From Aliamphritea hakodatensis (GTDB lineage Bacteria > Pseudomonadota > Gammaproteobacteria > Pseudomonadales > Balneatricaceae): a stretch of DNA of 64,000 nt. The stretch is taken from NCBI RefSeq assembly GCF_024347195.1, contig NZ_AP025281.1:3596001-3660000 (forward strand), given 5' to 3'. A model generated the notes under the pieces. It searched no databases, had not been told where the DNA came from, and saw only the letters and a program-made list of their open reading frames with translations. The position numbers were made by a program, and so were the translations under genes. Shown piece by piece: positions 61,801 through 64,000 of the stretch (within the stretch, counting starts at the first letter, position 1; each line of letters starts with the position of its first letter).

Positions 61801-64000
61801 TTCTATATCCAGACCATCCATAGACATACCCAGCATGCTGGTGAATACCACCGGCAACAGCGGTTGCTGATCCTCGCCGGTCTCCAGCTGGCCGCTGGCT
61901 TTAAGATAACGAGCCAGCTCACGGATAACCTCAACACCATTCACCTGACTGTGTGATAAGCGCTCCCAGAGTTTTTCCTGGGTCAGCGTCATCTGTGCAT
62001 GCATGCTGTCAGCATCAGTAAAATCAAAGTCCATCAGCAGGACCGAGGTAAAATCACCGATCAGATCCTGCACCTGAGGATGAAACGGCTGCCGGTTAAA
62101 AAAGGTCATATTCAGAGTAAAAGATTCACTCCGGGAAAACCGGGCCAGGGTCGCGGCAAAAATCGTCAGCAAGCCGGCAGAGGCGGTGACTCCGGCGCTC
62201 TGCCAGACTGTCCGCAACGCCTGCCACTGCTGATGTTCCAGCCGCCCTTCCAGCGTAATAAAAGCAGGTACTCCGTCTCCTGCATCAGCACTGACCGGTA
62301 ATTGCGGTGCTTTTGGCAACTCAGGAATCAATGCTTGCCAGTACTGCCATGAAGACTGCCAGTCCGGCTGTTGCCGCAGCAACTGCTCATGAACCACATA
62401 ATCTCTGAATGACATATCCAGATACGGCAAGGACTCTCCCCGGTATGCACGGTCCAGATCCTCCATCATAATTTTGAAACTCTGTACATCAAACTGCAGC
62501 AAGTCCAGATTCATATGCAGACGTAGCCGGTCTTCGCCGGTACGGGTGACCGCTATTTCAAATAATGGCCAGACATCAGCCGGACGCACTTCGTAGGACA
62601 GCCGCTGACGAATATTTTCCAGTTCGGCCTTCTGCCGCTCAGCATCCAGCCCCCGTAAATCTGTGTACTGAAACAGATATTCCGGCACGTTCTCCAGTAT
62701 CCGCTGCTCACCCTGGGCATTCACGACCATACGTAACATGTCATGGCGTCTGATCAGCGCATTCCAGGCCTGTCCAAACCGTTCACTGTCGAACTCACTC
62801 AGCGCTTTATCCCACTCAAATACTACATGACAGGCAATGCCACCAAAGCTGATCCACGGTTCCCGCCCTACCCAATAGGCATGCTGAATAGGCGTGAGAG
62901 GGAATGGCTCATGCCGGCGGGCAGGATCCGCTGTCAGAGTGATTTTCTCCGGTGCTTCCTCCTGACCACCCAGGGTGTTACCCAGCAATGCAGCCAGCCC
63001 GGCAAGGGACATATCCCGGTAGGCCTGTGCAGCATCCAGTTTAATGCCGAAATACTGAGAAACAGCGGCATTCAGTTCAAGAAACTGTAGCGAATCCATC
63101 CCGACCGTCAGTAAATCCTGTTGCTGATCAAGACCTGCCGTTGCCGGTAACGCCAACTGATAACGCACCCTTTCATCCAGCCAGCCGAGCAGGCTTTCAT
63201 CATCCCATGACCGCTCAGGAAGCGGGTCTGTGCGCTGAACAATCCTGTTTTCAGTGATCCGGCCCACCGACAGAAATTGCTCTAAATATGCATCCTTCTG
63301 ATCGATGTTCATTGCCATAACCCGGACATCACCCGTCAGGAATGACTGTTCCAGATGCCAGATCCCTTCATTAGCAGCCAGCGGATACATCCCCTGCCGG
63401 GCAAGCTGCCGGAGCAAACCGGCATCACGGGTCATGCCCACCTGATCCCAGGCCCCCCACGCCACACTCATCACCCGGCAATGTTCACTGTTATGCTGCA
63501 AGGAAAACCCGTCCAGATAGCCGTTTGCCAGTGCATACGCGCCTTGCCCGGCAGCTCCCAGCACTGCTGCTGATGAATAACTGATCAAGTACCGGCCCTG
63601 TCGGGACACAAGCCATGGATACATAACATCCAGTGCACCGGCTTTTACAGAAAGACTCTGCATCCCGCTGTCACCCGGCCAGTCTGAAAAAGCACCGTGA
63701 CAGACGTTCCCGGCCGCGTGAATAATACCGCTGACAGCTTCCCCGGGCCGAAATGCCTCCAGAGATTCAGCCAGACCGGCCGAATCAGACAAATCACATA
63801 TCACCGTTTCAATCAGGCAGCCGGCAGATGCCTGGAGGGCGACAAAGTCCGCCCAGTCAGCATGTTCGCTACGTCCGAATACAGCAATATTCCTGACGCC
63901 CTGCCGTACCAGCCAGGCGATCGTCAGACGCCCTACGCCCCCCATGCCACCTGTAACCAGATGCCAGCCTTGCGCGCCGGCAAAGACACCCGCCGGAAGC
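55846..64000 (-). CDS. PKS/NRPS siderophore megasynthase (HMWP1/Irp1-like), N-terminus outside window
   Basis: The frame is open to the right edge; the ATG at 63945 lies inside a ketoreductase motif (TGGMGGVGRL). Visible order, by approximate position: KR (64000-63300); ACP (GMDSL, Ser near 63091); heterocyclisation domain Cy1 (62910-61620; D-LLQF-D-VQ-S); methyltransferase (61450-60560; VLEVGAGTAAT); PCP1 (GGDSL near 60267); PCP2 (GGDSL near 60031); Cy2 (59870-58550; D-LVVA-D-GK-S); adenylation domain (58480-56990; TSGSTGQPKG, FDLSVFDIY, EAAIWS), probably cysteine-specific; PCP3 (GGNSL near 56845); thioesterase (56660-55860; GWSFGG). Up to PCP1 this matches yersiniabactin HMWP1; the second PCP and the Cy-A-PCP module are additions. 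Both Cy motifs are intact, so at least two ring closures are expected from the visible part. The exact product cannot be stated. Confidence 0.93.
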   Translation of the reverse strand, partial: LPAGVFAGAQGWHLVTGGMGGVGRLTIAWLVRQGVRNIAVFGRSEHADWADFVALQASAGCLIETVICDLSDSAGLAESLEAFRPGEAVSGIIHAAGNVCHGAFSDWPGDSGMQSLSVKAGALDVMYPWLVSRQGRYLISYSSAAVLGAAGQGAYALANGYLDGFSLQHNSEHCRVMSVAWGAWDQVGMTRDAGLLRQLARQGMYPLAANEGIWHLEQSFLTGDVRVMAMNIDQKDAYLEQFLSVGRITENRIVQRTDPLPERSWDDESLLGWLDERVRYQLALPATAGLDQQQDLLTVGMDSLQFLELNAAVSQYFGIKLDAAQAYRDMSLAGLAALLGNTLGGQEEAPEKITLTADPARRHEPFPLTPIQHAYWVGREPWISFGGIACHVVFEWDKALSEFDSERFGQAWNALIRRHDMLRMVVNAQGEQRILENVPEYLFQYTDLRGLDAERQKAELENIRQRLSYEVRPADVWPLFEIAVTRTGEDRLRLHMNLDLLQFDVQSFKIMMEDLDRAYRGESLPYLDMSFRDYVVHEQLLRQQPDWQSSWQYWQALIPELPKAPQLPVSADAGDGVPAFITLEGRLEHQQWQALRTVWQSAGVTASAGLLTIFAATLARFSRSESFTLNMTFFNRQPFHPQVQDLIGDFTSVLLMDFDFTDADSMHAQMTLTQEKLWERLSHSQVNGVEVIRELARYLKASGQLETGEDQQPLLPVVFTSMLGMSMDGLDIEKAMTGMLGDPVFVLSQTPQVWLDHQIMEVGGDLVFNWYCMEGVLQGDTLQRLFSDYCLALQALAARPALLEQPVSTVTQEVVSAGPLSALNLPLPDAADCDELREAWAYIEHQASVGLLATLRGQGVFDGTQEYYRKDEILSIPLFSRWQKLIGQWLNQLCHEQVLKLSEQGYSLHREPVAPQGALPDAPWCQCLAGYVDDCVSDHPALLARKKSALELLFARPQITASLYADNPALQALNATAARLVKSLAGQSGDSAFRVLEVGAGTAATSAVVLAETASLIDHYCFTDVADSFLRDARKRLAEYAASMSFGKLDINQPVVSDEHPSEGYQVILAVNVLHDAVDLPQTLQNLRSMLVPDGHLILIEATDPYSSMQLATVGFIEGINAFADFRESMNSAMLDLPAWHSVLQASGYEPVLHYPQQQISPLRQHLIVVQNRQATEVLTTEVPFVSVPVPEPEPRLARQDSSPGDVTEGSVSADLLLQVQTFWERLLEQPVTPDSDFFRLGGDSLLATRMVVELSKHLGQPVSLQHVFEQPVLQAFCAALEAPVTEAAGDDVLLSETLTGIWEDILEQPVNAQTDFFRAGGDSLSATRMVVAAQQAGFSQISLQQVFEHPRFSDFCQVLGTAEISEVAEPEGEVTATETCSYPLTDLQQAYWLGETDLFSLGNGVAHFYAELEATSVNMERFSRAWNQLIAFHPQLRGEITGGEYRVLSAVPEYCPQFMDLSYADPEQQALQIARIREQIIGQGISTDSWPLFDISIIKLAETRTLIHFVIDLVVADGKSLGVVFSQLQALYDSPDAGLPETSVDIFEYMQALENHRQSPAYLRSKDYWLSRLDSLPEAPDLPVSDAVSSQLAQSLLTGVISAEHWQSLQKKAYAANVLPSMVALTLFCQVLEKWSGNGHFAINVLHSNRLLLQPESDQLVGNFSTTSMLEVQLTGSAGFVDRVCGIQQQMMDDLAHADFNGQQVLREKNQRNQNLSSGMPVVFNDTTALGSQRAGSLGTLQDFGAQTPHVYLDCMLITLPGGDIQIKWAVQRDQLKPGVFDAMFECFIASLEQLVADDWEQPLQLSEDPQHQGLAEVANNTFVSSEDLQPKMAKAPLKTLCEMLLHGVHCYPDNIALTDTQQSFTYAQLWHMSVLLARQIQQSEDDSSSLVAVVMHKGWQQVVAVLAINLAGRAYMPVDAAYPAARIEALLAQGNVSMVLTQAEVAGSLALDDVYRCVIPQSDLLTQPLPDFELSTAPEDLAYVIFTSGSTGQPKGVVMDHQAVVNTLLDVNQRIGLCAQDNVLAISNLNFDLSVFDIYSTFCAGATLVMPLQASAESPASLVTLIAEQQITVWNSVPAFVQMLAESVERDGHQIDSLRQVMMSGDWIPVDLPQRLMAIHPDICLLSLGGATEAAIWSISYLITGSCSHLASVPYGKPLANQRFYVLDARMETCPVWVAGDLYIAGEGLAQGYWQDPDKTAQAFMAHPVTSERLYRTGDQGRLLPDGNIEFLGRNDHQVKVNGYRIELGEVESALRNYPAGRGGVTVREAIAGTVKQSGGAQLVGYLVLADGSNRDTGPVSQYLADILPAYMCPSAYVVLPDMPLSANGKLDRKALPEPVVATLDDQRQPETDTEVMLAGIWQQELGLTEICLSGNFFHQGGNSLTAVRLISAINKQMETALTAGVLQVHNSVERLAGYIDSHRSAETALSNIIELNNVEATRPAVFLLHPIGGHLLSYQALAEQFDRCRVLGVQYPDEFAGQSLSLTELAQHYLQEIRRVQPCGPYRLAGWSFGGLVIYELARQLRQQGQVVSHCILIDSFRPQPRDGLELNAAGYRRHFYADVCGRFPALNGEDSPDFSGEAVFLADLARQLSLLPGYQHTDGRALERLLNIYQSNLDAMLKYEALPCEFPVTLISATETPHDGFMSYQAPEVAARECHGWSDLCPVSVESLSGDHYSIFQAGQVDKLARLLDQLLCSGQENTDETLRKHCHE

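Overview
The window looks like the chromosome of a marine gammaproteobacterium, most like an Oceanospirillales/Oceanospirillaceae-type heterotroph. This rests on moderate GC, gammaproteobacterial housekeeping genes (yajQ, zapG/yhcB, an algW/degS-type protease beside a Nif3 protein, feoAB, glpKRD) and an ABC-type glycerol importer in place of a GlpF facilitator. Species assignment is inference. I saw no tRNA, rRNA, CRISPR array, insertion sequence or prophage.

Layout. 1-1561: accessory genes (a clipped ORF, a NADAR protein, a membrane-anchored unknown). 1849-8121 (minus strand): a six-gene glycerol ABC transporter operon (glpS-T-P-Q-U-V order), with a small unlisted ORF after glpQ that repeats the GlpQ C-terminus. 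A degenerate AAA+ activator (8462-10405) is transcribed divergently. 10424-15042: uppP, a c-type cytochrome, feoAB behind a Fur-like box, and a pertussis-toxin-S1-like ADP-ribosyltransferase. 15126-18210: a two-component system and a HigBA toxin-antitoxin pair with a perfect operator palindrome. 18369-21873: small exported proteins, a lipoprotein, cytochrome c and a CopD-like membrane protein.

22391-29446: central glycerol catabolism (glpK divergent from glpR, then glpD, a GAPDH and pyruvate kinase). GlpR-like half-site pairs (GTTCG-N4-CGAAC) occur before glpK/glpR, glpD and the distant ABC operon, so uptake, phosphorylation, oxidation and their repressor can be read as one regulon. 29833-30637 is a TacAT-type toxin-antitoxin pair. 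30795-32297 is ilvA preceded by an isoleucine attenuator: a 21-residue leader peptide with five consecutive Ile codons, an antiterminator pairing and an intrinsic terminator. 32462-46409 is ordinary core genome: metallopeptidase, MOSC, AmpG-like, YajQ, PPK2, a cobalamin adenosyltransferase, cobC-cobT-cobU, NnrS, ZapG, Nif3 and AlgW/DegS.

46676-64000 is the most unusual part: a salicylate-thiazoline siderophore locus of the yersiniabactin/piscibactin class, cut by the window edge. Minus-strand genes encode the end of a giant PKS/NRPS (KR-ACP-Cy-MT-PCP-PCP-Cy-A-PCP-TE), a thiazolinyl imide reductase, a type II thioesterase, a single-chain fusion of a salicylate-AMP ligase with a salicylate synthase, and a phosphopantetheinyl transferase. 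Facing them is a tightly coupled plus-strand trio: a Cys/Met-metabolism PLP enzyme, a tandem OsmC-like protein whose two signature cysteines are split between its halves, and a class B flavin monooxygenase-like protein. A Fur-like site similar to the one before feoA lies upstream of the trio. The trio and the extended assembly line are the best candidates for undescribed biology here.
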